Part shown: piece by piece, positions 29,057 through 40,927 of the stretch
Layout of the letters: each line of letters begins with the position of its first letter
Numbering within the stretch: position 1 is the stretch's first letter
Assembly (NCBI GenBank): GCA_000499405.2
Contig: HG738136.1
Coordinates: 1,962,646 to 2,026,645, forward strand
Direction: 5' to 3'
DNA from: Onchocerca volvulus
Lineage: Eukaryota; Nematoda; Chromadorea; Rhabditida; Onchocercidae
Length of the DNA: 64,000 nucleotides
Notes under the pieces: model-generated
Database searches by the model: none
What the model was told of the DNA's origin: nothing
The model's input: only the letters and a program-made list of their open reading frames with translations
Position numbers and translations under genes: made by a program

Positions 29057-31222
29057 TCTCCTAATCACTTCTTTGGTTCAGAATACTCGAAGTCTCCTAA
29101 TTCTTCAGATCTAAATTATTCTAGATCCATGATCTCTGCATCTCCTTGAGATTCGAGGCATCCAAAATATTTAAAAGCATCATTTTAAGCTCATTTGGAA
29201 ACTTTAATACAGCAAGTAAAGTTCATTTCCATGATCAGAAGATTTTATTCTATTTAAAATTTTGAAAATTTTATTTTTTATTATTAATAATTCAAAAAGT
29301 ACTTTTTTTTTTAAATTTTTACCTAATTTTTGGTTGAGGGATGGTCTTGATATTTTAAATTATTAAAAGCGCATGTTCTTAAAAAAAAATTATAAATGAA
29401 TTTAATTATACATTTTAACCAAGGAGATGAGTTTCAAATTAAATTAGACTTTTTTTAATGTGAAGAGAGAAGATGTGAGTTTCTTCGTTTTCTCATGTGA
29501 CGATGTTTGGTCTGCTATATACTTACCTCTCGCAGTACACTAAAATATAAAATAAGAGTCTGTTGGTACAGATAACGCATTATAAAAACAAATATGTAAG
29601 TTTTAATCTGGGGAAAAAACTTTTCTGATGTTGCTATTTATTTGATATATTGAACAAAAGTTTTTAAATCTATGAGATGCAATTTCAATTCATTTTTGAT
29701 CCATTCTCCGGTGAATTATTCATTGTGCCTTTGAAATATCCTTATAATAATAATGATTGAAATTTTGTTCATTAGATCTTTCATAATTTTTCACTCTTTT
29801 AGAGATTAGAGATTAGTTTGTTTTTTCTTTTTAGAGATTAGTGCATTTGTTCAACATTCGAAATGTACTGCATTTTTATAGCTTTTTACTCTTTCATGTG
29901 TCCACTTCACATTCTTCTTCCTTACCTTTTCGTAATATGATTGAGACTTGCTTCCTGAATATTTGTTCTGTATTCATTGTTTTTGTGTCCTGGATAATAT
30001 GCATGCTTTAGTAAGTTTTTTAGGTTTCATTTTCTGGCAATTTTCCGACTGTTGAAGTTGAAACTTGCAATATCAGAAATACCTGTTTCATAAACTCCTC
30101 TTTTTAATTTGAATTGTTCAGTATTATCGGTTTCCTATTTTTCGAAATGTAAATGATTCTTGTTTATTCTAACTGTATAATACCGTGCAAAAGCACCTCA
30201 TCTCATTTTTTTTTTTTTTTTTTTTTTTGGAATCGAAATTAAAAAGTTTCTTTAAATTCCAAAAGCACTTCAGGATCTTGCCGATTAAATTCAGTAATTC
30301 TGGGAGATTTCTTATCTGATTTCTTCTATTTTCTTCTCGTGGAAAGGAAAGAAGAAATGGGAAGAATTTAGTTTCATTGTTATCTTACTTTTCGGCTCAG
30401 TTTAAAACGCAATTCAGCAGTTGCCTCCATCAGTTGAAGAAATTCAACTTTGCAATAAACATCATTGCCAAGAGATCAGATGGTAAACTAAATCTGGTCG
30501 AGGGATTGAACTTTCGATGGTTTTTTGGCGGAAAACCCATCAACCATTACACTCCCAATTGGAGGATGGTAATTACTTGGAGAACTACAAACATCCTTGA
30601 CAAATGCAATTTGTCCGGAAATTTATTTATATGTGCAAATGCATGTCATCATACACCGGATAATGCTCATTTATCAAATAACTGATCCGGAAAACCGAAA
30701 AATGGAAATTTAAGAAGATAGATGAAAAATTAATATGCCGGATTGATCGACGATTCGAGTTATAAAATCATTTCTTAATTAATGGAAAAAAAAAGTTAAT
30801 AATTTGATGTTTGTTTTTTAATTAAAATTAATTCCTGATGTGCAAAAGCACTTCTACATTCTGCACAAAAAGTTTTTATTCTTACATGATTTAAGCATAC
30901 TTTTTGATCGTTTATTGTTTATTGCTTGATGCATAAATTTAAAAATAATTGTTTCTTTGCATATTCCATTTCATTTTCTTTTTCATTTTTAAGTTTTATT
31001 CACTTTAATGCAATTCAATTTTCATAAATTATCGATTGGTAATTTTTCATCATCCCTCTTATCTAATGAAAAAAGACAAAAAAAAAGACAAAAGCAAAAA
31101 CAAATTAACTCATTAATTGTATCCTTTGGTGGATGGATTATTCAGTATGTATAAAATAGAGCCAAAAAATTTGTCGATGAAGCGAGGGAAAAGTTCGCGG
31201 AAAATGTCTTAATTTTGAAGTT
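29057..31222. other. Intergenic, hda-1 to the SL1 cluster
   Basis: About 2.2 kb of AT-rich DNA, the first part presumably hda-1 3' UTR. It includes a T20 run near 30210 and two copies of GTGCAAAAGCAC. A 102-codon open frame at 30377-30685 has no recognisable domain, signal or splice context. No gene is called. Confidence 0.5.
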
Positions 31223-31535
31223 GCAATCTAATTATTTTTGAATGCACAACAGTCAGATGAGAATGAAATAGTTGCAAATATTGGTTTAATTACCCAAGTT
31301 TGAGGTAATTGAATATTTCTGCCCAGAGTTTCGACTGCTGTGGCTTGAAGCGAAATTTTGGAACGTCCTGCATGAGCGGGACAACAAAAACTGAAATATT
31401 GGTGATACAAAGAAGGAGCTATAGCTGTTGAAATTTGATGATTTTCAGTTTGAGACAGAATTTGATGTACATTCTCCCTTTTGAAATCAAAGGTGTTGTT
31501 GACGTATTTTGTTTTTTTCGAAAACTTCTTGAGTA
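31223..31535 (+). repeat. Tandem unit 1 of the SL1-5S cluster (5S deleted)
   Basis: Unit 1 matches unit 2 (from 31536) at a constant offset of 313 bp through the SL1 promoter, the SL1 gene and about 100 bp of spacer. It then lacks almost all of the 5S gene. Only its last 12 bases (GGTGTTGTTGAC, 31492-31503) and the downstream TTTTGTTTTTTTCGAAAACTT remain. Confidence 0.9.
31283..31385 (+). ncRNA. SL1 spliced-leader RNA gene, copy 1
   Basis: SL1 RNA donates its first 22 nt to the 5' ends of nematode mRNAs by trans-splicing. The 22-nt leader is at 31283-31304, followed directly by the GT donor (GAGGTAATTGAA). Downstream are the Sm-binding site (AAATTTTGGAACG) and a 3' stem-loop (GTCCTGCATGAGCGGGAC). 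The length of about 103 nt fits SL1 RNAs. The transcript is non-coding; the minus-strand open frames across it are shadows. The upstream 60 bp is shared with copy 2 and should contain the snRNA-type promoter element. Confidence 0.95.
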
Positions 31536-31595
31536 GCAATCTAATTATTTTTGAATGTACAACAGTCATATGAGAATGAAGTAGTTACAAACATT

Positions 31596-31698
31596 GGTTT
31601 AATTACCCAAGTTTGAGGTAATTGAATGTTTCTGCCCAGAGTTTCGACTGCTGTGGCTTGAAGCGAAATTTTGGAACGTCCTGCATGAGCGGGACAAC
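31596..31698 (+). ncRNA. SL1 spliced-leader RNA gene, copy 2
   Basis: Same organisation as copy 1: intact 22-nt leader (31596-31617), GT donor, Sm site and 3' stem-loop. Over the transcribed region it differs from copy 1 by about one base (ATATTTC versus ATGTTTC after the donor). It lies about 104 bp upstream of the intact 5S gene in the same orientation. Confidence 0.95.
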
Positions 31699-31801
31699 AA
31701 AAAATGAAATATTGGTGATACAAAGAAGGAGCTATAGCTGTTGAAATTTGATGATTTTCAGTTTGAGACAGAATTTGATGTACATTCTCCCTTTTGATTA
31801 T

Positions 31802-31920
31802 GTCCACGACCATACCACGTTGAAAGCACGACATCTCGTCCGATCTGTCAAGTTAAGCAACGTTGGGCCTGGTTAGTACTTGGATCGGAGACGGCCTGGG
31901 AATCCCAGGTGTTGTAGACA
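31802..31920 (+). rRNA. 5S ribosomal RNA gene
   Basis: The sequence matches nematode 5S rRNA: CATACCACGTTGAAAGCACG, TCGTCCGATCT, AAGTTAAGCAACGTTGGGCC, TTAGTACTTGGATCGGAGAC and GGCCTGGGAATCCCAGGTG. The internal RNA polymerase III control region (AAGTTAAGCAACGTTGGGCC through GGATCGGAG) looks intact. A T-rich terminator (TTTTGTTTTTTT) begins just after. The ends GTCCACGAC and GTTGTAGAC can pair as helix I. The 119-nt length is normal. Confidence 0.94.
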
Positions 31921-31945
31921 TGTTTTGTTTTTTTCGAAAACTTTT

Positions 31946-34900
31946 GTAATTAAAATTTGCATGGCAAATATGAATATACGAGAATTTCTCATTAATTTTG
32001 ACTATTAATGAAGAGATAATCTATCAATATTTTATCATACAAATAGCAATAAAATAAGTGTCAGGAAGTGATAATACATATGATAAAATCAGGTGATATC
32101 TATCGCCAGTACAAATGACCTTTTCTTTTCTACATTGACCTTTAATCATTATCTAATCTTTGATTTTATAGTGTATTTGATGATATTCAACAATTTTAAG
32201 ATACTTTTTTTTTTTTTTTAAACTCCATTTATTCAAATTTTCGTACAACTTTGCATTTTATCATTGATATAGGTCGTGCATAGGTACAGAATGATGTTAT
32301 CTTCGATATTGCAATTCCTTGCTGTTATTTTAAATTTAAATATATTAGATGAAAAAATGGGCTTATTAAATAATTAATATATTAATTAATTAATTGATGC
32401 ATTAATTAGTTTGAGAAAACATCAGGAATTTATGATTCAAATTGTACAACTTGCTGATGTTGCGCAATCTTGAGTATTGTTTAATACTCGAACTATGCCG
32501 AGACTAAAACATTTGTCAAAGGCATTCAAATATTGATCCCGAAATTTTTTGAAAATATTGATCCTGAAATATTTAAAGTTTGTTTATTTGCATTATATGC
32601 TTCAATTTGATCAAAAATTTAATATTTAAGCAAATATTTCTTAGAAAAAAAATTCGTTTGTTACTAAAAAATTCCAAATCTTAATTTCAAATAATATTCT
32701 TTAGTGTATGAAATTGATCGTGAAATTTATGATTTTAACCTTTTTCGCAAAATCTTTTAATTTTGATCTCACTCATTTCATAGATCAATAATTTAAGAAG
32801 CTATAAATATGCATAGAATAATTTTTCCGAATATAAGTATAATTTCCGGAATGAAAATATCCATTTCTATTAAAATTATTAAAAATACTTTGTCAAAATG
32901 GGATGAATTTAAATTTGAAAACAAAATTTTCCATATTTCAGAGAGGAGAGGTGTATTATTGATTGATTTTATCTTCAATTCGTCCAATTGCCTAGTTTAT
33001 TCGTAAGAGTTCATTGCGCGTGAATGTAGTGAAAAATGATGAGGATATTCCCAAGAAGGATTATTCAAGGATCATTGACAATATAAGCAACTTTTTTTTT
33101 TTTTGTCCAATGTAAACAAAGAATTACTTTTTTATTGTTGTAAAACTAAAAAAAAAAAAATAAATGAATTTAATTAGTGAAAATTTTAAAAAAAAGAATG
33201 AATTTTATAATTTATAAATTGTGAATGAAGCGATTTCTTTGCTAAAAAAAACATTTCAAAATTTTGACTATTTTAATGTAAACAACGAAATTTTATTTTT
33301 TTTATGACAAGAAATTATTGATAAAAATATCACAATTGAAAAGTTGAGAATTATTTGCAAATTTTAGCAAGAATTGTCTAATTTTTTTACAATTGAAATA
33401 ATCAGGTCAGATTAAAAGTTTTTTAAAGAAAAATCTCTTTTATTTATCGAAAAAAAAAAGAAGGAAATTGTCATAAATTATATAATTTCGTGTAAAACTT
33501 GCAAATAATTCTCAATCATCTTTGTAATATTATTCTTTTTTAAAGAGCAATTATGAATATTTTTTATTGTCAACAAGCATAAAGAGTGATCATTTCTTTG
33601 CTTACAATTAAAATAGTCGAAAATTTCGAAATGTAAGAAAATTTCATAATCATTCGTGAAAAAAATTTCATCATCATTTGTAAAACAAAAAAAAATTATT
33701 TTCATCCATATTACGATTATAAAAATTACACGTTACTTATACACCATTATAAGTATAATAATTCAAATGATTATTAAAAATTCCAATCTAAATTTAATTC
33801 TTCGATTTTCTTTCAATTCATTTTCACCATTGCAACAATGCAATTTCATAGCAAATAACCTCTTCAAATTGGAAGTAATAAAGTTGCGTGAATGAATGGC
33901 GTATTACGTCATATGCATGTACGTATGTTTATGATGCTAAAATATGCAATTCAATACTTACTTACTTGATTGCAGTACTATCCCATTAAGTTCACGAACT
34001 CTGGTACATTGTTTCCTCTTCTCGATTTATTCTTCTTTCTGCTAAAATGATAAATTGTTTACGATTTCCTATGGCGCAAGGATGGCAAATGTAAAGTTTA
34101 GCTTTTTGTTGATTCTTTGTTAATCCTATTTTTGCAATTTTCCAGAGAAATTAGTAGCATCGTTGTGCGACAGAAAAATCATAAATAGTTTATCGCTTGG
34201 AAAAGAATACGAAGCAATAATAATCCCATTCGAGAGTTCGCAAAATTTGATCCCATAATACTCTATAATCATATATTGAATTTACATATTGAAAAAAAAT
34301 CAAAAATCAAAAATCAAAAATCAAAATATCAATATGATATAATCTTTGAAACAAAGGAAAAAAGAAAAATAAAAATAAACGAACAATTCAAAAAAAAGAA
34401 AAAAAAACTAAAACTTATAAGAAAATTATCAAAATCAAAAAAAAAAAAAAAACTAGGAAAATTTTATAAATTAAATAAGCATAATGATTTATTTGAAGAA
34501 AAATTTACTCTTAAATTTAATTAAAAAATAATTTTAAAAATCAATTAATAATGAATAAATAAAAATAAGCAACTGAAAATTTCAAAACGATTAAAATACG
34601 CAATTCTAATATTCGTTGCCATAAACATATGTATACGTAAATGACGTGAAAACGCTATTTATTTCATTGAAAAGATTATTTGAATAAATTGTCTTAAAAG
34701 AAAAAAAAATGAATAATTTACATCTTTTTTTTTTTTTTACTGTTTTATTTATTCAACAAAATTTTGCCCATGATTATCAACTTTTATAAAAATTACGAAA
34801 ATTTATAGATAATTTGGCTAAATTTATAATTATCAGATAAAATCTTTTGAAAGACCAATGAAAGAATATTATACAAACAAATCGATATTTCGAAAAAATA

Positions 34901-35229
34901 CAAAATATAAACAATTGAATAATATTTGCTATGTTATCATAAAATTTTTGAATTGAGATATATTTACGAGATTTTAATTAGTAGAAGAGAAAATTATATA
35001 ATTATCAGCAATGAGTTATTTAGGAAAAGATGAAATTTAAAATTATTTATTATAAATTGCTATTGGATGATTTTTGATAAGATAGTATTGTTAATGTGTG
35101 AAGTGATGAAAATTTTTGACTTGAAAAACATTTCCAAAGATTTAATTGGATGTTATTTTGAAATTACTACAAAAAGATATTTGAGAAGATGGTATATTTT
35201 GATAAGATAGTATATTTTTTAAGATTTAA
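31946..35229. other. Gene-poor AT-rich DNA
   Basis: About 3.3 kb with long A and T runs, including T/A tracts near 32210, 33090 and 34440, and a repeated AAAATC-type microsatellite at about 34295-34327. Open frames here (32793-33006, 33478-33895, 34276-34524) are Lys/Asn/Ile/Phe-rich, as random AT-rich DNA gives. No gene is called. Confidence 0.6.
34295..34328. repeat. Microsatellite, 7-bp unit CAAAAAT
   Basis: Four to five copies of TCAAAAA in a row within an A-rich stretch. Confidence 0.8.
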
Positions 35230-37486
35230 TTATTGAAGGGAAAAATAATATGGATTATCAACAATGGATTGTCCAGGTAAAGATGAAATTTGAGGTGAAT
35301 TATTATGAACTGATATAGGTGATGATTGATAAGATAGTGATAATGATGAGAAATGATCTTGTGGTGCTTCCTGTAATGCATAACGTTCCGGTACAGTTTG
35401 TCGACAAATATCTTCCGTTCGTATACCACGTCGCAATTCTTTTTCTGCTAAATCTAAAATTTAACAATTTTCGAATTAAAAGAAAATTTGAATATTATCA
35501 TATGATTGTAGTAGGAATAATCATTAATGATCGAATAAAGAATTCAATATTCGTTGTAATATTCATGAAGTGAGATACCAATTTCGAGATTATTTTAGTC
35601 TACTTTTCTTTTTTTGATCGACAGAAATTCAGGGATTGATAGTTTATTGTCATAAAAACTCTAACGAGAATTTATCCTTTTTCATTCAATATTTTTGAAG
35701 TATTGATTTGACCTCAAAAAGTTTGAAATATAGCAGATAGGAATTTAGCGGGAAGATAAAAGGCGATAATTTAGGATAGTCAATTAATTGCATATGAAAT
35801 TGCGTAAAAAGACGATTTATTTAATTATACGACCAGAAGTAACAGTTGTTAATGATATATGTTATAGTTTATTAATCTATGATGGTCGTCATACTAAATA
35901 TGACAAGTTAAGGACAATGTTGTTTTAAACAAAATTTCAACTTATCAAAAAAAAAAAAAAACTTTCAACTTATCAAAAAAAACTTTTTAACTTATCAAAA
36001 TTTCAAAGTTTGGTCGAATAAATAAAAAGGTATGATTATTGAGTGATAAATATACATTAAACACGATATAATTATAGCATAAATATGAATGATTATATTA
36101 TCACCAATAATTCAAAATAGAGCGATTGTTGATTTTTTTGAAAAATATGATATTCGGTAGATTTCTAATTTAGGTAAATGTTTTACTGAAATTGCAATGA
36201 CAACTGGCCTAAAATTGATATGATGAGGTAAAATTTAAACTTGAATTTAATTTCTTTCTTATTGCTTTTGGAAAAGATTACTAAGATCGAATAAATAAAA
36301 AATTTTAAAAAAATTTAAAAAAGTTTTATTATGACGCGAAGAATATTGAAAATAAGTTGAATCGAATCCGAACAATCATTTGTTGTCACATCGATCAAGC
36401 ATTTTGTTCACTAAATGTGACAACAAATATATTCAAATAAATGAAAGCAAAGATTCTGGAATGAAGTAAAGTGTGTCAACGATACTTACCTTTATAATTA
36501 TTCCTTGCTTGTATTTCGGCCATTGCAATCGATGCAAAATCTTCAACTTCAAGCGGTCGTAACTCTTGCGATGATGAAGAACGAATCTGCGAATGAATGA
36601 TTTGAAAAAAAAGAAAAAAAGTAATGATGAAAGATAATTGATTCATAAATGATTGACAAATTTAATAATTCTATGAACAGATGACATAGAAAAATACATT
36701 CTTTTGATTTTAATTGTTTTTCTAATCTTCATTCTTAGATTTCGTTCTTTCTCACAAAGTCTCTTCAGTAATTTGTTAATTGATTCATTAACCGATAATT
36801 ATCAAAAATAGAAGTCAGAAATTGAAAAATAATGAAAATTCACAACTTCCGTTTATAGCTTCTGTACATAATTATGCGATTCGAAATATAATTATACTAT
36901 AACTGTAGAAAATTTCAAAAAATTTTCGAAATTTTACATTTTATGGAAATGTTTTCAATCGATCGAAAAATTGAAAATATTGTCAACCAAATTATGATCA
37001 ATTTTTATCATTTTATCAATTGAATATCATTGATATACCCTAACAGATCCATCTACTACTGCTTCTAAATGTCTGATATAAAGCATAGCAAGTCGTAAAG
37101 TTTTAATTTTGGCTAATTTTTGATCATGCGGTATATGTGGTACACATCGTTGTAATCGAGCATATGCATGATTCATTTCCTCATTTCGTTTTCGTTCCTA
37201 AAAATTATTCCAACTTTTTAAAATAATACTTCTTCTTTCAATATTTTTTTTTTTGACTTTTTCAATTCAGAATACGATTATTCCGTGATTTATTCCATCA
37301 ACAAAAATAAGCATTTTTTTTCGCACGTATCACGTATGTGTTACTTATTCAAAGATATACGTAATATTTACGTTTATTCGAAATGCTATTTAACATCCAA
37401 TAATTACAAACCTTTCGATTCGATTGATTTCTTTTTTTTATACCTAAATTCTGTGATGACATCATACTTTCTGTATCATTTTCCAT
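35230..37486 (-). CDS. hnd-1: HAND-family bHLH transcription factor
   Basis: HAND proteins are nuclear DNA-binding factors for mesoderm and gonad development; C. elegans has one, hnd-1. Four exons join in phase: 37412-37486, 37039-37197, 36490-36586 and 35230-35453, giving 184 aa. The basic region is NQSNRKERKRNEEMNHAY (from about residue 20). Helix 1 and loop read ARLQRCVPHIPHDQ, and helix 2 reads KLAKIKTLRLAMLYIRHLEA. KIKTLRLA and the NRKER.R basic motif favour HAND over Twist or NHLH families. The Ser/Pro-rich tail ends NPYYFSLQ. The ATG is the first after an in-frame stop. The basic region is split by an intron just before ERKR. Orthology to hnd-1 is inferred from this short domain. Confidence 0.82.
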
Positions 37487-39591
37487 CTTTTTATTTCGTT
37501 CAATTCTAGTTCCCCTTCAAAATATTTTATGTTATTCTGTATAAAATTAGCACTAATTATTTAACAGGAAAAAAAAGTTAATATTTTAATTGACATTAAT
37601 TGATATTTGAATTGAAGTTAATTAAAATGTTACCAATTGTTGGAATACTTAGAATTAATTTACTTTTACATTTTTTATGTAAATTGACGTTAATAGTCGA
37701 TAAGAGAAAAGATTAATATTTAAATTTATATTATTAAGTGAATCATCCAAAATTTATTTTTACGTCTTCTATATGAATTGGCATTAATATTCGAGAGCAG
37801 AAAATATTAATATTTAAATTAAAATTAATACTTAAAAAATACCAATAAATATTAATATTTGGATGTTTTAAATTATTCTATCAATTAGTAATATTAATTT
37901 AAGTATTACTATTTTCTCCTATTAAATTATTAATGTTAATTCACATAAAGGACTTGGAAGTGAATTCGAAGTTATACATTAATACTTAAAATACTAATAC
38001 TTGAATTGGTAACTAGAATTTACTTCTATATTCTCCTAAATTAACATTATTAATTGATGCTGTAATTTAGAATTTCTGCATCTTTAGAAAACTTAGGAGC
38101 AGATTATTTCTACATTTTCTGTATGAATTAACATTAATAATTAATAGAGAAAAATACTGGTACTTAAATTGACTGGTTGAAAAATTTAGAATCTTCTTCT
38201 AAACCTTCTATATGATTTAACGTCAATAGTTAATAGAAAAAAATATTAATACTTAAATTAAATTAGTATTACTTATTAATAAAATAACTTGGAATTTGCT
38301 TCTGCATTTCTTTTTTCGTTCTTTTGCAGATTATCGTCATTATCATTCAATATAAAGCAAAAATTATTTCAGTTTTAGTAGTATTAATTTAAATTCGAGA
38401 AATTTAATTTAAGAAAAATGAATTTAAAAAAAGAAAAAAAAAATCCAAAAATGAAACATCCACCATTGTGAAACCGATGACACCATGGGATTAGACAATA
38501 AAGCCGCCTTCATCGAGACATATTTTTCGAAATGATTCATTTAACTAAAAACGATGATCTTAGGGCGTGGTTATGTCATCCCCCAACGATATTTCGTCTC
38601 ATCGATACTTTTCTGGATGGCTTTTGACCTCTATTGCTAACTTTTTCCATCCATTTATGACATTCTTAATCCCTTTCTTCCTAATTTTAAATCATTTCGA
38701 CACATTTATGATCATACTATTAATAAATAATTTGTTGAAAATATGAAGCAAAATTTTGAAAAATACTTGTTTATTCCAGTAATTTAATGAATAACAATAA
38801 TTTTTCATCTTATTCATATTATTTATCCAAATTATCATATTAATTAAAAAAGCCAAATAATCTATTCCAAATTATACGAAATTTCTCTTTATGCCATTAT
38901 TTTTTTGTCACTTTAATAATTTTATCTTGTTGTTAAATTCAGAAAACAATTGCTACCGAATTCGAAATAGCAGAAGAAGGTAAGTTATTCAAACAAGAAT
39001 GGAGTTCATTTTTGGCCAGTCTTTATTTGTGCATTTTAATAATTTTACCTCATCAAGTATTAATAAATCCGGAAATCAATTATCATCGAATTCTGAGATA
39101 GCAGAAAAAAAAAAGTTAGCCAAATTATTGGATCAATGAAGAATTCATCCTTGTTGATCAATCAAAATATCTGTAAAGATTGGGCATGTAATAATAAAAT
39201 CAAATATACTATCAAACGTATACTGAAAAATGACCAGAGAATACGATGTTATTTATGCACTACTCATTACAGTATATGTGTTGTAAAACAGAAGGCGGTA
39301 TGTGTCTTTGAAGAATGTGTGAATGCCATCAATTGGTTGTCACCTCAAATCAGAATTATCTTTTTCCAAAGAGAAGAAGCAGCTTAGAAGTAACTCTCGC
39401 AATATAACGCAATTCCTTAAAACTTCATCCATTTCCTTTACTCATACTATCATTAACAATTTAACGTAACTATTTCATTTGTTTTCTTTTTTATATTACA
39501 TTCCGCTTGTCGGCATTTTTCATCTTATCACGTTTCTTCTTATCGTCGCGTAATATTCTCTTTCGTGTCATCCCAATCACTATTAAATATA
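37487..39591. other. Upstream of hnd-1: AT-rich, partly repetitive
   Basis: This holds a degenerate tandem repeat (about 37560-38310) and a diverged 100-bp duplication near 38915-39010 and 39030-39130. The second contains GAATTCGAAATAGCAGAA and GAATTCTGAGATAGCAGAA respectively. An open frame at 39136-39387 has six cysteines but no domain, signal peptide or splice context that I recognise; it is not called. Confidence 0.5.
37560..38310. repeat. Degenerate tandem repeat, roughly 100-bp unit
   Basis: Recurrent blocks run in one order: an AGAATTTACTTCTAC-like segment, TTTTCTATATGAATT, AACATTAATA, a GATAGAGAAAA-like segment, then ATTAATACTTAAATT. About six decayed copies can be followed; spacing varies because of indels. 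Confidence 0.6.
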
Positions 39592-39848
39592 CTAGCTGGA
39601 CGGCCAAATTTCGCGTTTTTACTTATTTAGACTACTGGATGTTTCCAGTTAGTCCATATAAATAAAAATGTAAATGTTCGTTTGTTCAAAATCTTAAATC
39701 TCGGAAGTTCTTAAACACGGCCCTTATCTAAATAAAAACACGCGCTTATTCGAATGCAACGCTGTCTCAAAATTTCAAACCAATCGGTGAAGAATTTGAA
39801 ATGTTGTGTGGAAATGAATAACGAACATTTATATTTTTATTTATAAAA
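39592..39848 (-). mobile_element. Short non-autonomous Helitron-like element, copy 2
   Basis: On the minus strand it ends GGCCGTCCAGCTAG followed by T (39592/39591), the CTAG|T end of the family. Its inner 3' region (TCCATATAAATAAAAATG at about 39655) and 5' region (TTTCAAACCAATCGGTGAAG, TTCGAATGCAACG) match the corresponding ends of the 19402-21489 element. The exact 5' TC is decayed, so the right boundary is approximate. Confidence 0.7.
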
Positions 39849-40927
39849 ATTTAAAAAATTTTAAAAAATAACATTTTGAAGTAATATCAATTTATTGTAC
39901 AAATTTCATGAATGAAACAATAATACATTGTGCTGAGCGGCTTTTTTTTTTCTCTCAAGTTAAATTTAATATGGAATCTTTTACGATTTTGATATTGCTC
40001 CGAGTATAGGTTATTTATTAAAGATTTGTTCATATATAAGACAAATTTTTATGTTCCTTTTTAAATGAATAGAATAAGATTAAGTTTATCATTTTATCAC
40101 TTCCATTATTATTGTAAACAGAAAGAATAAAGTATCATAATCAAGTCAATCAAGAAGTACTCAATCAAATGAAGTGGATGAAATTGAAGAGCAACGTTAT
40201 TCTTTCGCTTCATAGATTATTTGCCCTTAAACGCCAGGAATAATCTTCGGATACGGTATCATCTCAGTTAACTTCCTCGTTCCCTTCTTTTAATCCACTT
40301 ATTGATATTTTTTCAACTCTTCACAAATTATTAACACTAAACTGTAAGACGCATTTCTTCTTGTCATCAATATATTAATCAATCGTGACATTTTGATCAG
40401 AAGAAACGAACGTCAAATATTGATTTCCCAAGATGATTCTGTCATAACATTTAAACGATAAAATGATTTCATCAAAATATCGACAATTTAACAATCATAT
40501 CAAAGTAACCTATGATCCGAGAAAACTTCAATCATAATCCATGTAAATTCAATTACTGATTATCTTTATGAACCATAGCGTTATTAATTCCTTTTACAAA
40601 TTAGCATTGAAAATTAATATTTGCAAATTTTGATAATACTAATAGATCTCTCGAAAATTGTGATACAAACGATTGTTGCAAAATATCAATGTAAACCAAT
40701 AATAATGAATGATAAATGACAAAATATTCTAATATATTAATTTATGATCAATTAAATATTATCTAAAATTTAAAATAACTTTTGGGTGAAATCATAAAAA
40801 CATGTTTCCATTATATTCCTAACTTCGATCGTGTCAATTGAACTAGTTTCTTAGAACTTTATATAAGAATAAATACTTACTCAAAGCTTCAATTGTCAAC
40901 ATTTTACCATTTAACTCACCTTTTCAT

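Noticed and set aside
30377..30685. Plus-strand open frame of 102 codons
   Set aside because: No recognisable domain, signal peptide or splice context; it stands alone in AT-rich DNA downstream of hda-1.
31228..31834. Two nearly identical minus-strand open frames of 113 and 97 codons
   Set aside because: They are the antisense of the duplicated SL1 RNA units; similarity comes from the RNA gene duplication, not from a protein family.
34276..34524. Lys-rich plus-strand open frame
   Set aside because: It is a translation of the CAAAAAT microsatellite and poly-A stretches.
39136..39387. Plus-strand open frame with several cysteines
   Set aside because: No signal peptide, no paired splice sites, and cysteine spacing fits no family I know.
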